Positions 8,118-17,066 of a stretch of DNA of 64,000 bases are shown here, one piece after another. Source of the stretch: Anaerolineae bacterium (GTDB lineage Bacteria > Chloroflexota > Anaerolineae > Aggregatilineales > Phototrophicaceae); the NCBI GenBank assembly GCA_022841825.1, contig JALHQT010000007.1, positions 62,001 to 126,000 of the forward strand. The letters run 5' to 3'. Position 1 is the stretch's first letter. Every line of letters starts with the position of its first letter. Made by a program: the position numbers and the translations under genes. The notes beneath the pieces are model-generated. The model was not told the origin of the DNA. It ran no database searches and worked only from the letters and a program-made list of their open reading frames with translations.

Positions 8118-8291
8118 GATCAGATCAATCCGAGGTTCATAACCATCCACAAGAGGTTACGATCACTGGTGGGATCGTTCCGGGGGCATAGGGGGGCGAG
8201 ATCGGATCACGATCATTCATGTGGGTTATGCTGGGTTAAGTTGGGAAATGATCAAGGAACGATCAAGACCCTCCATCGATCTTGATCGATC
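8118..8291. other. GATC-dense non-coding segment
   Basis: Twelve GATC sites start at 8118, 8123, 8161, 8173, 8200, 8205, 8211, 8250, 8261, 8278, 8284 and 8288, against under one expected by chance. The gap 8090-8434 holds no convincing gene. GGATCGTTCC near 8172 and GGAACGATC near 8256 form partial inverted copies. A Dam-type GATC methylase is encoded at 21570. A weak DnaA-box-like CCATCCACA occurs near 8143. Confidence 0.7.
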
Positions 8292-8434
8292 CGACCGCCC
8301 TGCTGTGGGTGCCCAACCATCTACCAGCAGCGGAACGCCGTACTCGCGAATGAGAAAGGCGCGAGAACGCCCGCGATTGCGCAAAGAGGTGATGTGGGGA
8401 GAGCCGCGACGCTCCCCCCGCACTCTTCTGCTTC

Positions 8435-9733
8435 TCAGAATCCCTCCGCCTCATACGTGATGCCGGGGAAGCTGACCGTATCCGGCGCGAGCGCAGCGTG
8501 GGCGGCTTCATCGCCCTTGAGCACATCGAGCAGGAACGCCGTCGTGAAGTGGTTGATCAGGTCGTGCGCGCGATCCATATCCCAGACGGGATCCGACCAG
8601 TTGGGCCACAAATCGTTCCATGCAGACGCAGGATAGCGACTGTATGAATCAACAAAAATATAGTGACCTGCTGATTGAAATGTCATGACCGCCTTCCGTG
8701 GGCTTGCCAGATTCGAGAAAAATTCGTCCAGCGCGAAATCGGCGAGAAAATCGTCTGCATCCACGGCCATGATCAGCACCGGTACGGTCATATCTGCCGC
8801 CCCTTCTGCGCCGAAGAGGTATATGGGGCCGTCAAGCGATACGATGGCATCCACGCGGTCATCACCGAGAGATGGCCACAGTCCGGCTGGCACCTCCTGG
8901 AGTCCAGCCAGCGTCGCGACCTGAGGCCACATGCGCTCTCCATAATCGCAGTCCGCACTGGCGATCATCACGGCAGCGGAATTTGCGGACAACCGTCCGC
9001 TCTGCATGGCTATTGCCTGGTTGGCTTTCAATTCGGTGCACCAGGCAGATTGAGATGCAGGGTTGATTTGTGCGCCACCTGCCTCGAGCGCAGTCTGTCC
9101 GCCCGCCGAGTGTCCGATTACGGCGACATGCTCAACGTCAATCAACCCTTCTAGATCACCTCCGGATGCTGTGAGCGTTTCCGCATAATCGATCTGGTAT
9201 GATGCATCCTGCGGGCGGGTGATAGCCATTTCAAAGCGCGCGCGCGCGAAGTCTTCTACCGTCCATTCCACGGTCGTCGATGAGCTGCCGACGTGATCGA
9301 CCGAGAAGACGACAAACCCACGCGATGCCAGGTGCTCGGTGAGAAAGGTGCTCTGCTCGCGATACATGAAGAAGCCGTGGGAGAAGACCACCAGCGGATA
9401 CGGGTCATTCTCCACGTTAGGCGCGGCATCGCGGATAGCGCGTCCAGTGATGATCATCGGAATCCGCGATGTCATTAACGCGATGTCATACTGGATGACA
9501 TTGTCCGTCCTGTCTGGATTGAGCGCCGGATACCAGACCCTCAATGGTAAGTCACGGTCTTCGGTTTCGATGACGTACTCGCGCGTGCCAACGGCGTATC
9601 TGCCCGGATGTGCAAGAGACGGCGCATCCGGACGCCATCCGGACACCAGAGGACCCTCCTCCTGCGCTGCCGACGGCAAGGCGAACGCCAGCAGCAGGAG
9701 CACTATCATCAGCAGTCCAATATGACGTTTCAT
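8435..9733 (-). CDS. Secreted alpha/beta-hydrolase (PAF-acetylhydrolase/dienelactone-hydrolase-like)
   Basis: 432 residues. A signal peptide (MKRHIGLL through ALPSAAQ) is followed by an alpha/beta-hydrolase fold. FSHGFF near 118 is an oxyanion-hole-type motif, and the nucleophile elbow GHSAGG carries Ser209. Candidate acid and base residues lie in the later segments AVDADDF and SAGHYIF. The layout resembles platelet-activating-factor acetylhydrolase-like esterases; the substrate is unknown. The 5' end, including the ribosome site and signal peptide, is in a 91-bp repeat shared with the next gene. Confidence 0.85.
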   Translation of the reverse strand: MKRHIGLLMIVLLLLAFALPSAAQEEGPLVSGWRPDAPSLAHPGRYAVGTREYVIETEDRDLPLRVWYPALNPDRTDNVIQYDIALMTSRIPMIITGRAIRDAAPNVENDPYPLVVFSHGFFMYREQSTFLTEHLASRGFVVFSVDHVGSSSTTVEWTVEDFARARFEMAITRPQDASYQIDYAETLTASGGDLEGLIDVEHVAVIGHSAGGQTALEAGGAQINPASQSAWCTELKANQAIAMQSGRLSANSAAVMIASADCDYGERMWPQVATLAGLQEVPAGLWPSLGDDRVDAIVSLDGPIYLFGAEGAADMTVPVLIMAVDADDFLADFALDEFFSNLASPRKAVMTFQSAGHYIFVDSYSRYPASAWNDLWPNWSDPVWDMDRAHDLINHFTTAFLLDVLKGDEAAHAALAPDTVSFPGITYEAEGF

Positions 9734-9747
9734 GAGCTTGTCCTTTC
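9657..9747 (-). repeat. Leader/signal-peptide cassette, copy 1 (91 bp)
   Basis: 88 of 91 positions match the copy at 10762-10852. It spans the ribosome site AAAGGA, the start codon and the codons for the signal peptide up to its cleavage region. Beyond it, the two proteins are unrelated. Confidence 0.9.
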
Positions 9748-9782
9748 CAGTAGAGCGTTATGACCACGCAGCGCGAAGGCAT

Positions 9783-10838
9783 TCACTGACGTGTGATCGT
9801 GCCAACGGCGACCGAAATATCGAACGTATTTGTGCTTTTCGTGTAGTGGGTGCTATAGAGATGGTGAATGCCGTCCGAGACTACAACTGAACTCGGACTG
9901 AAACCTTGGTCTTCTGCTGTCAGGATCGGGGCATCACTGTATCGTGCCCAATCGATACCATCGGCACTTGTGGCATATCCGACACCTGGATAGGTGAATG
10001 TGCCGTATCCAACATCTTGAAAGACGTAACCAGTCCCACTATAAAACATCTCGAAAATACCATCACCCACTCGCACAACGGGCAAAGCGACAAGACCCGC
10101 ATCCCATGCATCCACTTCCGTGAGAAACACCGGGTCGCTTGCTGCAAATCCCTCTTCCGTAGTGAGTGGGTCGTCATACTTGACCCAATGCACACCATCC
10201 TCGGAGACTGCTGTGCCTATTCCTCCACCGTTGTAGAATGGACCAGTCTCCGCCTGCCCCTGAAGCAGCGTATAGTAAAGTACATAACCCTCATCAGTTT
10301 GGAACACTGAGTCAACTTCAAGCCCATCATAGAAATCCCAATCCGTCTGTGCGCCGACGCTGAGAACGGGCTCCGCGTCAATTATCCACGGACCGGTTGG
10401 TGAGGTTGCAGTCGCCCGCATGACGTTGTCGGCAATACCGTTGCCCTCAGATGGTGTGAAGTACATGACCCAGGTGTCGCCGTCCAGCATCTCGAAGTGG
10501 CTGATCACCCCACGGCGCGCAGATGGGTCCTCAAGGGTGAACACCGGATTGCCCTCGTATTTTGTCCACGTCAAGCCATCATCGGAAGTCGCGTAGCCAA
10601 CAGAAATCTCCACCGAGCGCCAGCCGCTGTAGAACATGTGGAACATGCCGTTGGCATACGTGACTCGTGGGAAACCCACACCAGACGCGTCCCATGCTCC
10701 CGATTCTCCGGTGCTCAGGACGGGATTCCCCTCATAGGGAGTCAGATCGACGGAGATCGCGTCCTCCTGCGCTGCCGACGGCAAGGCGAACGCCAGCAGC
10801 AGGAGCACTGTGAGCAGCAGTCCAATATGACGTTTCAT
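9783..10838 (-). CDS. Secreted five-bladed beta-propeller glycosidase-like protein (GH43/GH32/GH130-like)
   Basis: 351 residues. The signal peptide is nearly identical to that of the preceding hydrolase. The mature part has repeated blades with YEGNPV, FYSGWR, VGYATSDDGLTW and a second FYSG...VGYATSADGIDW, the pattern of five-bladed propeller glycosidases and phosphorylases. The acidic residues cannot be assigned to one family. Its base composition looks lower in GC than its neighbours, a sign of possible transfer. The start at 10838 has AAAGGA about 7 nt upstream, inside the repeated cassette. Confidence 0.75.
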   Translation of the reverse strand: MKRHIGLLLTVLLLLAFALPSAAQEDAISVDLTPYEGNPVLSTGESGAWDASGVGFPRVTYANGMFHMFYSGWRSVEISVGYATSDDGLTWTKYEGNPVFTLEDPSARRGVISHFEMLDGDTWVMYFTPSEGNGIADNVMRATATSPTGPWIIDAEPVLSVGAQTDWDFYDGLEVDSVFQTDEGYVLYYTLLQGQAETGPFYNGGGIGTAVSEDGVHWVKYDDPLTTEEGFAASDPVFLTEVDAWDAGLVALPVVRVGDGIFEMFYSGTGYVFQDVGYGTFTYPGVGYATSADGIDWARYSDAPILTAEDQGFSPSSVVVSDGIHHLYSTHYTKSTNTFDISVAVGTITRQ

Positions 10839-10852
10839 GAGCTTGTCCTTTC
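10762..10852 (-). repeat. Leader/signal-peptide cassette, copy 2 (91 bp)
   Basis: Partner of 9657-9747 with three mismatches clustered in the signal-peptide core. Both copies end just upstream of the ribosome site, so no promoter is clearly included. Confidence 0.9.
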
Positions 10853-10875
10853 AAACGCGCATATCCAGAAAAAAG

Positions 10876-10912
10876 AACGAGCGTTACCCGCTGCTGCGCG
10901 GTAACGCTCGTT
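10876..10912 (-). terminator. Rho-independent terminator downstream of the MMPL exporter
   Basis: Perfect 13-bp stem (AACGAGCGTTACC / GGTAACGCTCGTT) with an 11-nt loop. On the minus strand it is followed by CTTTTTTCT. It lies 143 nt past the exporter stop and only about 38 nt before the next minus-strand start codon (10838), so that gene's promoter must overlap it, or the hairpin acts as an attenuator. Confidence 0.85.
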
Positions 10913-11054
10913 TGCCACTATGATTCAACTGTTGCGAGTGCCGTTTGCGAACAGCGCGTATCTCGCCACCTGCGCTCTGTATCGCTGCCTACATCATACT
11001 CCCGTAATGCGGATCGTTATCTTGTGCAAAATACCAGAATTTGCGTGGTGCTCG

Positions 11055-13643
11055 CTACGCCCCAACGGGCGACCGCACTGCTTCCGGCGTTTCGGTCGCC
11101 CCCTCGCGGCTCAACGCGCCGGGCCACCATGCCCACCTGCCGAGCAGCACCGTGATCGCCGGAACCAGCATCGTGCGCACCACGAAGGTATCGACCAGCA
11201 CACCGAACGCCACCGCAAAGCCGAGCTGAATCAGCCCTGTGATGCTGCCGGACATCAGCGCGCCAAAGGTGCCTGCCAGGATGACGCCCGCCGAGCTGAT
11301 GATCGCGCCCGTCGCGGCGACGGCGTGATGCACGCCTTCGCGCGTGCCGTGCGTATGCACTTCTTCCTTGACGCGCCCGATCAGGAAGATGCTGTAATCG
11401 ACGCCGAGCGCGACCAGGAAGATGAAGGTGAAGAACGGCATATACCACGACAGGCTCTCGACGCCGAACAGCGCGCGGAAGACGACATCCGTCAGCCCCA
11501 GCGTGAAGGCGTAGGTGATGACGACCGTCAGGATCAGGTAGATCGGCGCGATCACGCTGCGCAGCATCAGCAGCAGGACGATGAAGATACCGCCGATCAC
11601 GAAGCCCATCGTGCGCACGAAGTCGCGGTTCATCGTCTCGCGGATGTCGGCGATGATGGCGGGCTGCCCGGTGAGGGCAGCGGTATCCTGTCCTCCATAC
11701 TCCGCCAGGATCGCGCGAATTTCATCGACCGTGTCGAGCGCCTCGACGCTGTTCGGGCTGACGTTGAGGATGACGCTCAGACGGTACGCCGTGCCTTCCT
11801 CCGCCACATACTGCGCGTTGAGCTGGTCGAGCAGCCCCGCCTGGCTGGCGTCGCCCGCCGCCAGCAGCGGAGCAAGCGCCGACGGCATGAGCGTGGCGTC
11901 GGGCAGCGCGTCGAAGGTCGCCGCCAGCCCTTCCAGCGACGTGCGCAGCGAGTCCTGGCTGGCGGCAAGCAGCAGCGGGTTGGCGAACAGGTCTTGCAGC
12001 GTCGTCAGATTCTCGTCGTCCGCAACTGCCGGGAAGCGCTCGGCGAGCAGCGCCACATACTCGCTGAAAGCGTTGAGCGTGGCGACCAGGCTCTCAAGGT
12101 TGAAGCTCAAGCCCGACGCGCCTGTACTTCCCGTGCCCGGCAGATTGCTGGCGATCAGCCGGAGCTGACCGCTGACCTGCGTCAGATCGCGGAAGGGCGC
12201 GTTTTGCCCCAGCGGATCGTCGAGGCTGCGCACATCGCCGACGGTCGGCAGCGCCAGCAGCCGCGCACTCAGCGCGTTCATCTCGGCGGCGACCCCTTCG
12301 GCAGCGCGCTCGCGCATCACGATGTTGAGCGGCGCAATCGTGCCCGCGCCGAAGTTATCGCGCACCAGGTTGTAGCCGATGACCGAGCCGCTGTTCTCTG
12401 GCAGGTCGGCGAGCAGATCGTAGTTGAGCGTACTGCTCACGCCGTAGATCGCCAGCGGCAGCATGAGGGCGATGATGATTATGATGGAAAGCACGGGGCG
12501 GCTGCTGACCATCTGCGAGATGACACCGTAGAAACGCCCGGTGGCATGATGCGAGGCTTTGGCGGGCCAGAAGGCGCGCGTGCCCAGCAGCGCCAGCAGC
12601 GCCGGGACGAACGTGATGCCGACCAGCAGCATGACGACGATGCCGAGCGCCAGCACCGGACCCGACGTGTTGAACAAGCCCATCTCGGCGAAGCTCATCG
12701 CCATGAAGCCGACAAAGATCGTCCCGGCGCTGCTGACCAGCGTCTCGCCCACCTGGGCAATCGTGCTGGTCGTCGCCGTCTTCGGCTCCGGCGTATCCGC
12801 CATCTCCTCGCGGAAGCGGCTGATCAGGAACAGGCAGTAATCGGTGCCCGCGCCGAACAGGATGACGACCAGCAGCACATTGGCGTAGGTGCTGATCGGC
12901 ATACCCAGGCTGCCGAGGATGCCGACGATGCCCTGGCTGATGATGTACGCCAGCACGACGGCGATCAGCGGCAGCAGCGGGCTGACGGGTGAGCGGTAGA
13001 TGACCAGCAGCAGGACGACGACCAGCACAACCGTCACCCACAGCGTGCTGTCGGCGGTCTCCTGCCCGGACTGCGCCGTGCTTTGCGAAATGGCGAGCGC
13101 GCCTGTGATGTAGGCATTCACGCCGTCGACGGTGTGCTCTTCGAGATAGGTTTCGAGCGCGTTGTAGAGCGCCTCCCCATATTCCAGATCGCCCAGCGCG
13201 ATGTTGACGAGCGCGACGCTGTTGTTTTGCGCGACCAACTGCTGCACCAGCAGCGGCGAATCGAGCGGTGCGATGATCTGGTCGATGTAGGGTGCGAGTT
13301 CGCTCGCCTCCAACCACGCCTTCAGATCGGCAATCCAGCGCCCGGCGGGCGTAGCGGTCTGCGCGGCAAAATCGGCGGCGGCGGTGTCAAGGATGCCCGC
13401 CTCTGCCTGGACGACGACCAGGAAGCCGCCTGCCGAGTTGTCGTTCGGGAAGGTGCGGGCATAGACTTCGCCCGCCTGACGAAACGGCGCATCCGCCGGG
13501 AGGAAGGTGCTGAGGTCAGAGGTGGTGTAATCGGTGATGCGCGGCGCGAAGACGCCGATGCCCACCGCCAGCAGCAGCCAACCAACGACGACTGGCAGGC
13601 GATAGCGGGCGGCGAACGCGCCCAGAGTGCGGTAGAACGACAA
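11055..13643 (-). CDS. MMPL/RND-family exporter
   Basis: 862 residues with two repeats, each a first transmembrane helix, a large extracytoplasmic domain and a five-helix bundle. The proton-relay motif of the MMPL family appears once per repeat: GAGTDYCLFLISRFREE and GVDYSIFLIGRVKEE. Such proteins export lipids or hydrophobic compounds. The start is TTG at 13643 with AAGGA about 9 nt upstream. It is a single-gene unit bounded by the terminator at 10876-10912 and a repeat-rich gap. Confidence 0.9.
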   Translation of the reverse strand: MSFYRTLGAFAARYRLPVVVGWLLLAVGIGVFAPRITDYTTSDLSTFLPADAPFRQAGEVYARTFPNDNSAGGFLVVVQAEAGILDTAAADFAAQTATPAGRWIADLKAWLEASELAPYIDQIIAPLDSPLLVQQLVAQNNSVALVNIALGDLEYGEALYNALETYLEEHTVDGVNAYITGALAISQSTAQSGQETADSTLWVTVVLVVVLLLVIYRSPVSPLLPLIAVVLAYIISQGIVGILGSLGMPISTYANVLLVVILFGAGTDYCLFLISRFREEMADTPEPKTATTSTIAQVGETLVSSAGTIFVGFMAMSFAEMGLFNTSGPVLALGIVVMLLVGITFVPALLALLGTRAFWPAKASHHATGRFYGVISQMVSSRPVLSIIIIIALMLPLAIYGVSSTLNYDLLADLPENSGSVIGYNLVRDNFGAGTIAPLNIVMRERAAEGVAAEMNALSARLLALPTVGDVRSLDDPLGQNAPFRDLTQVSGQLRLIASNLPGTGSTGASGLSFNLESLVATLNAFSEYVALLAERFPAVADDENLTTLQDLFANPLLLAASQDSLRTSLEGLAATFDALPDATLMPSALAPLLAAGDASQAGLLDQLNAQYVAEEGTAYRLSVILNVSPNSVEALDTVDEIRAILAEYGGQDTAALTGQPAIIADIRETMNRDFVRTMGFVIGGIFIVLLLMLRSVIAPIYLILTVVITYAFTLGLTDVVFRALFGVESLSWYMPFFTFIFLVALGVDYSIFLIGRVKEEVHTHGTREGVHHAVAATGAIISSAGVILAGTFGALMSGSITGLIQLGFAVAFGVLVDTFVVRTMLVPAITVLLGRWAWWPGALSREGATETPEAVRSPVGA

Positions 13644-13781
13644 AATGGGGAGTCCTTGTCTTTGGCGAGCGTTGTGTGACGGATAATTGCCATTATACGC
13701 CCGCAGACGAGGGAGGATAGATTAAGGGTGCAGGGCGAACGAATCAAACTGATTTAAGCGCAAACTGACCCCTCCCCCTAG

Positions 13782-13953
13782 CCCCCTCCTGACAGGGGTA
13801 GGTATTTCGTACAACCCCTCACCCCAACCCCTCTCCCTTAGGGAGAGGGGCTTAAGAAGACTCTTCTGCCCCCCTTCGCCCTGACGCACAAGCGGAAGGG
13901 GCTGGGGTTGAGGGTAAACGGACAACAAAACACCCACCCCTGTCAGGAGGGGG
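13782..13953. repeat. Long inverted repeat with internal hairpin in gap 13644-13965
   Basis: 22-nt arms at 13782-13803 and 13932-13953 match at 21 of 22 positions when inverted. Between them lies a hairpin, CCCCTCTCCCTtAGGGAGAGGGG-like, of the same CCCTCACCCC family found inside murG and near 36500. The 322-bp gap holds no gene that I can support. Confidence 0.8.
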
Positions 13954-13965
13954 TTGGGGAGGCGT

Positions 13966-14694
13966 TTATGGTGTCGTGGGCGTAGGTCTCTCCAACGCAT
14001 CCGCCAGGATCGGCAGGATCGTCTCATCGTCATCGGCGGTGCTGGTCAGGTCGTTGTCGTAGGCGGCGAAATCGACCACTGGGTAGTAGGGACCTTCTGC
14101 CTGTAAGGGCGTCGGCGTCAGTTCATCCGCCCCGCTGCCGTTGATGTCGATGATGAGATCGCCCGTGCCGATGATCTGCACTTCGCCGTTGGGGTCCGTC
14201 ATCTCGCTCAGCGCCAGGAAAAGCGAGTCCAGATCGTCGGTGCCCCGCGTGACGCCATCGGCGGCGACGGCGGACAGCTCATCGGCGAAGTAGAACTGCG
14301 TCGTCAGCACTTCCAGATCGCCGACGAAGACCTTGACGTGAATGTGTGTCGGGCGTCCTTCATATGCCAGCGGTTTGAGCGTCAAGAAGGCATAGTAGCC
14401 ATCGGCATCAGTCGTCGCCGCGCCGAAATACTGGAAGCCCTCGACTCGTTGGTCAGCGCTGCTGTCGTTAGGATGATCGTAGCGTCCGTTGATATCAGTA
14501 TGCCAGATTTCGACACGCGCCCCGTCGACAGGCGTGCCGTCGGTAGTGAGCACCTGCCCCTGAATCTGGATCGGCTCGCCAGCGGCGACCGTGAGGGCGG
14601 CGTCGGCGCTGTCCTGCGCGAATGCCGCGCCACCAGAGACGAGCGCGCTCATGACGAGCAGCGGGACAAGCAGGGAGATGTGTAAGCGTTTCAC
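13966..14694 (-). CDS. Secreted intradiol ring-cleavage dioxygenase-like protein, apparently circularly permuted
   Basis: 242 residues from the GTG at 14694 (AAAAGG 9 nt upstream; the frame is open to 14784). A signal peptide ends AFAQ. In the frame numbered from 14784, all four non-haem iron ligands of the family are present: Tyr102 (GRYDHP), Tyr141, His147 and His149 (AYEGRPTHIHV). The motif that normally opens the domain, EGPYYP followed by DNDLT, is found at the C-terminus (about 230-247). This points to relocation of the N-terminal arm. Substrate unknown; probably catechol-like aromatics outside the membrane. Confidence 0.82.
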   Translation of the reverse strand: MKRLHISLLVPLLVMSALVSGGAAFAQDSADAALTVAAGEPIQIQGQVLTTDGTPVDGARVEIWHTDINGRYDHPNDSSADQRVEGFQYFGAATTDADGYYAFLTLKPLAYEGRPTHIHVKVFVGDLEVLTTQFYFADELSAVAADGVTRGTDDLDSLFLALSEMTDPNGEVQIIGTGDLIIDINGSGADELTPTPLQAEGPYYPVVDFAAYDNDLTSTADDDETILPILADALERPTPTTP

Positions 14695-14870
14695 GAGACT
14701 GAACCTTTTGCCCAGCGCTGTGGGCTTGATGACGAACGGTCTTACTCTAACCCGGATTTGTAATCTGCGTGTTACCGTGCACACGAACGACCTTAAATGT
14801 TGCTTAAATATGCCGATTTGCGGAACAATTACGCAGAGTAGCGCTGCTTAAATAAAAGGAATTTCCCATT

Positions 14871-16244
14871 ATGTACGATAAAGATTGGGCGAAGGTCGAT
14901 ATAAATTCGGTTCCGAAGATCACAACCCCCCCGCCAGGACCCAAGTCACAGGAGACACACAGCCGTGCCGCCCGCTACATGAAGGGCTACTCGTCACAGG
15001 TGACCCAGTTTCCTGTGGCGTTTGCTTCTGGCAATGGCGTGACGCTGACGGATGTCGATGGCAACGTCTATCTCGATTTTTCATCAGGCATCTATGTCAC
15101 CGGGCTTGGACACTGCCACCCGAAGGTCGTCGAGGCAGTCCAGAAGGCGGCGGGCGAGCTGATGAACTGCCACGACTTCACGACGCCGATCAAGATGAAG
15201 CTGCTCGAAAAACTGATCGAAATTACCCCCGGCGTAGGCAAGAAAAAACTTACGGGCGTCCAGCTTTTCGACTCTGGCACGACAGCCGTCGAGGCGGGGC
15301 TGCGCGTGATGCGCGCAGCGACCGGCAAATCGGAGTTTATTTCGTTCCACCGCGACTTTCATGGCAAAACGATGGGCGCTGTCGGGCTTGCGCGTCTCGA
15401 CGCCAGCCAGGGCTTGCGCGCGACCGGCTTCTTCCTGGTGCCGCGCGGCAACTGCTACCGCTGCGTCTTCAACCAGACCTATCCGCAGTGCGACCTGATG
15501 TGCGTGGACTATATCCGCACGGTCATTCAGGAAGAGACCTCGGGGCGCGTCGCCGGGATTGTGCTGGAGCCGATTCAGGGTTGGGGCGGGAGCGTGGTAC
15601 CGCCCGATGGCTGGATACAGAAGATCCGCGCGCTGTGTGACGAACGCGGCATTCTGCTGATGGCGGATGAGGTGCTGACCTGCATGGGGCGCACGGGCAA
15701 GATGTTCGCGATGGAGCATTGGGACACCGTGCCGGATGTCATGACGCTGGGAAAGGGCTTTGGCAATGGCTTCCCCGTGACCGCGATGCTGGTCGCTGAA
15801 GAGCACAAAGATGCGGTCGAAAAGATCAGCGCAAGCACCTCTTACGGCGGCAATCCGATGGCGTGTGCCGCGGCGCTCGCCAGTATTGAAGTCATTCAGG
15901 AAGAAAACTTGTGCGAGCGAGCGCTCCACATTGGGGAGGTGATGCTCAGGCGTATGCGCGAAATGGAAGCCCGCCACCCGATCATTGGAGAGGTGCGCGG
16001 CATGGGCTGCCTGCTCGGGATCGAACTCGTCAAGGACAAAAGCACCAAGGAGCCTTTCGAGGAAGCGGGGCGGCTGGTCTACCAGAAGGCATTCCGTAAC
16101 GGTCTGTCCTGGATTCCGGCGGGGCACATCCTGCGCATGTCGCCGCCGCTCATCATCGAGGATGAGCTGGCGCTCAAGGGGCTCGACATCATCGAGGAAA
16201 GCATCTATGAGACAGAACGCGAGTTGGGCTATGTCTACGCCTGA
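14871..16244 (+). CDS. Class III (omega) PLP-dependent aminotransferase
   Basis: 457 residues of the acetylornithine/4-aminobutyrate aminotransferase family. Visible motifs are GIYVTGLGHCHPKV, the cofactor-binding DSGTTAVEAGLR, the LMADEVLTCMGRTGK segment with the PLP-contacting Asp, and TLGKGFGNG with the Schiff-base Lys. AAAGGAA lies 9 nt before the ATG. It is first in a three-gene plus-strand unit with a creatininase-family hydrolase and an FGGY kinase. The amino donor cannot be assigned; 4-aminobutyrate or taurine type is plausible. Confidence 0.88.
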   Translation: MYDKDWAKVDINSVPKITTPPPGPKSQETHSRAARYMKGYSSQVTQFPVAFASGNGVTLTDVDGNVYLDFSSGIYVTGLGHCHPKVVEAVQKAAGELMNCHDFTTPIKMKLLEKLIEITPGVGKKKLTGVQLFDSGTTAVEAGLRVMRAATGKSEFISFHRDFHGKTMGAVGLARLDASQGLRATGFFLVPRGNCYRCVFNQTYPQCDLMCVDYIRTVIQEETSGRVAGIVLEPIQGWGGSVVPPDGWIQKIRALCDERGILLMADEVLTCMGRTGKMFAMEHWDTVPDVMTLGKGFGNGFPVTAMLVAEEHKDAVEKISASTSYGGNPMACAAALASIEVIQEENLCERALHIGEVMLRRMREMEARHPIIGEVRGMGCLLGIELVKDKSTKEPFEEAGRLVYQKAFRNGLSWIPAGHILRMSPPLIIEDELALKGLDIIEESIYETERELGYVYA

Positions 16245-16256
16245 GGGTAAAGCGCG

Positions 16257-17057
16257 ATGAACCTCTTTTTTGAAAAACTGACCTCGCCCGAAATCAAAGC
16301 GGCAGCGGAGCGCAACACGCTGATCATCCTGCCCGTCGGACAGGTCGAAGAACACGGTCCACACCTGCCGATTGACTGCGACTGCATCATCGCGCGCGAG
16401 ACGGCGGTTCACCTGGCGCAGACAATCGCGGCGGACATCCCGACCCTCGTGCTGCCGACGGTCTGGATGGCGTATTCGGTGCAGCAGGTCGCGCGCTGGC
16501 CCGGATTGATCACCTTCCGCGAGCCAGAGACCATGATCCAGGTGATTTATGATCTGCTGGCGTCGCTGATTCAGAACGGGTTCCGCAAGATCCTGATCGT
16601 GAACGCGCACGGCAACAACCCGGCGATTCTGGAGCTGGCGTGCCGCAAGATCGGCAGCGATTACGAGGTATTCCCCGCCGTGACCTATGCGTTGGCGATG
16701 AGCAAAGGCGTCGGGGCGAAAGTGCGCCAGTCGGCAATGGGCGGCTGCGGCGGGCACGCAGGGGAAGAGGAAACCGCCCTGCTGCTGCATCTCGCGCCCG
16801 AAACCGTGCATATGGATCGCGCCACCAGCGAAGACATCGTGCAGTATCAGACGCGCTTCTTCCCCGGCGACATTTACTCGACCATTCCCGACAAGGTGAG
16901 CGGCATCTACTGGTCAACCTGGGGAGTCGTGCCCTCGAAGACAGGGGTGTATGGCGACCCCACCGCCGCGACCGCCGCGACGGGCAAAGCCCTGTTTGAG
17001 GAGATGATCCGCACTTACGTCGAATTCACGCACGAATACTATCGACACGTATCCTAG
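16257..17057 (+). CDS. Creatininase-family amidohydrolase
   Basis: 266 residues. Metal-binding motifs of the family are intact: GQVEEHGPHLPIDCD (Glu, His, Asp ligands), NAHGNN and GGHAGEEETALLL. Members hydrolyse creatinine or related amides, or act in cofactor pathways. The gene begins 12 nt after the aminotransferase and ends 9 nt before the kinase, so all three are probably co-transcribed and act on one nitrogen-containing substrate, which is an inference. Confidence 0.87.
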   Translation: MNLFFEKLTSPEIKAAAERNTLIILPVGQVEEHGPHLPIDCDCIIARETAVHLAQTIAADIPTLVLPTVWMAYSVQQVARWPGLITFREPETMIQVIYDLLASLIQNGFRKILIVNAHGNNPAILELACRKIGSDYEVFPAVTYALAMSKGVGAKVRQSAMGGCGGHAGEEETALLLHLAPETVHMDRATSEDIVQYQTRFFPGDIYSTIPDKVSGIYWSTWGVVPSKTGVYGDPTAATAATGKALFEEMIRTYVEFTHEYYRHVS

Positions 17058-17066
17058 AGACCGCCT

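Noticed and set aside
8090-8434. Replication origin
   Set aside because: GATC density and one weak DnaA-like box are suggestive, but there is no dnaA, dnaN or other origin-linked gene nearby and no cluster of DnaA boxes. Kept only as a GATC-cluster observation.
9657-10852. Insertion sequence bounded by the 91-bp direct repeats
   Set aside because: The interval encodes a hydrolase start and a glycosidase, with no transposase, and the repeats coincide exactly with the coding leaders.
10920-12992. 690-codon plus-strand frame
   Set aside because: Antisense to the MMPL exporter, whose motifs and membrane pattern are unmistakable. The shadow is extremely rich in Arg, Gln, Asp and His.
13740-13960. 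CRISPR array
   Set aside because: The repeats are inverted, not regularly spaced direct repeats, and no cas gene is present.
15084-16811. 575-codon minus-strand frame
   Set aside because: Antisense to the aminotransferase and creatininase genes, which carry full catalytic motifs.
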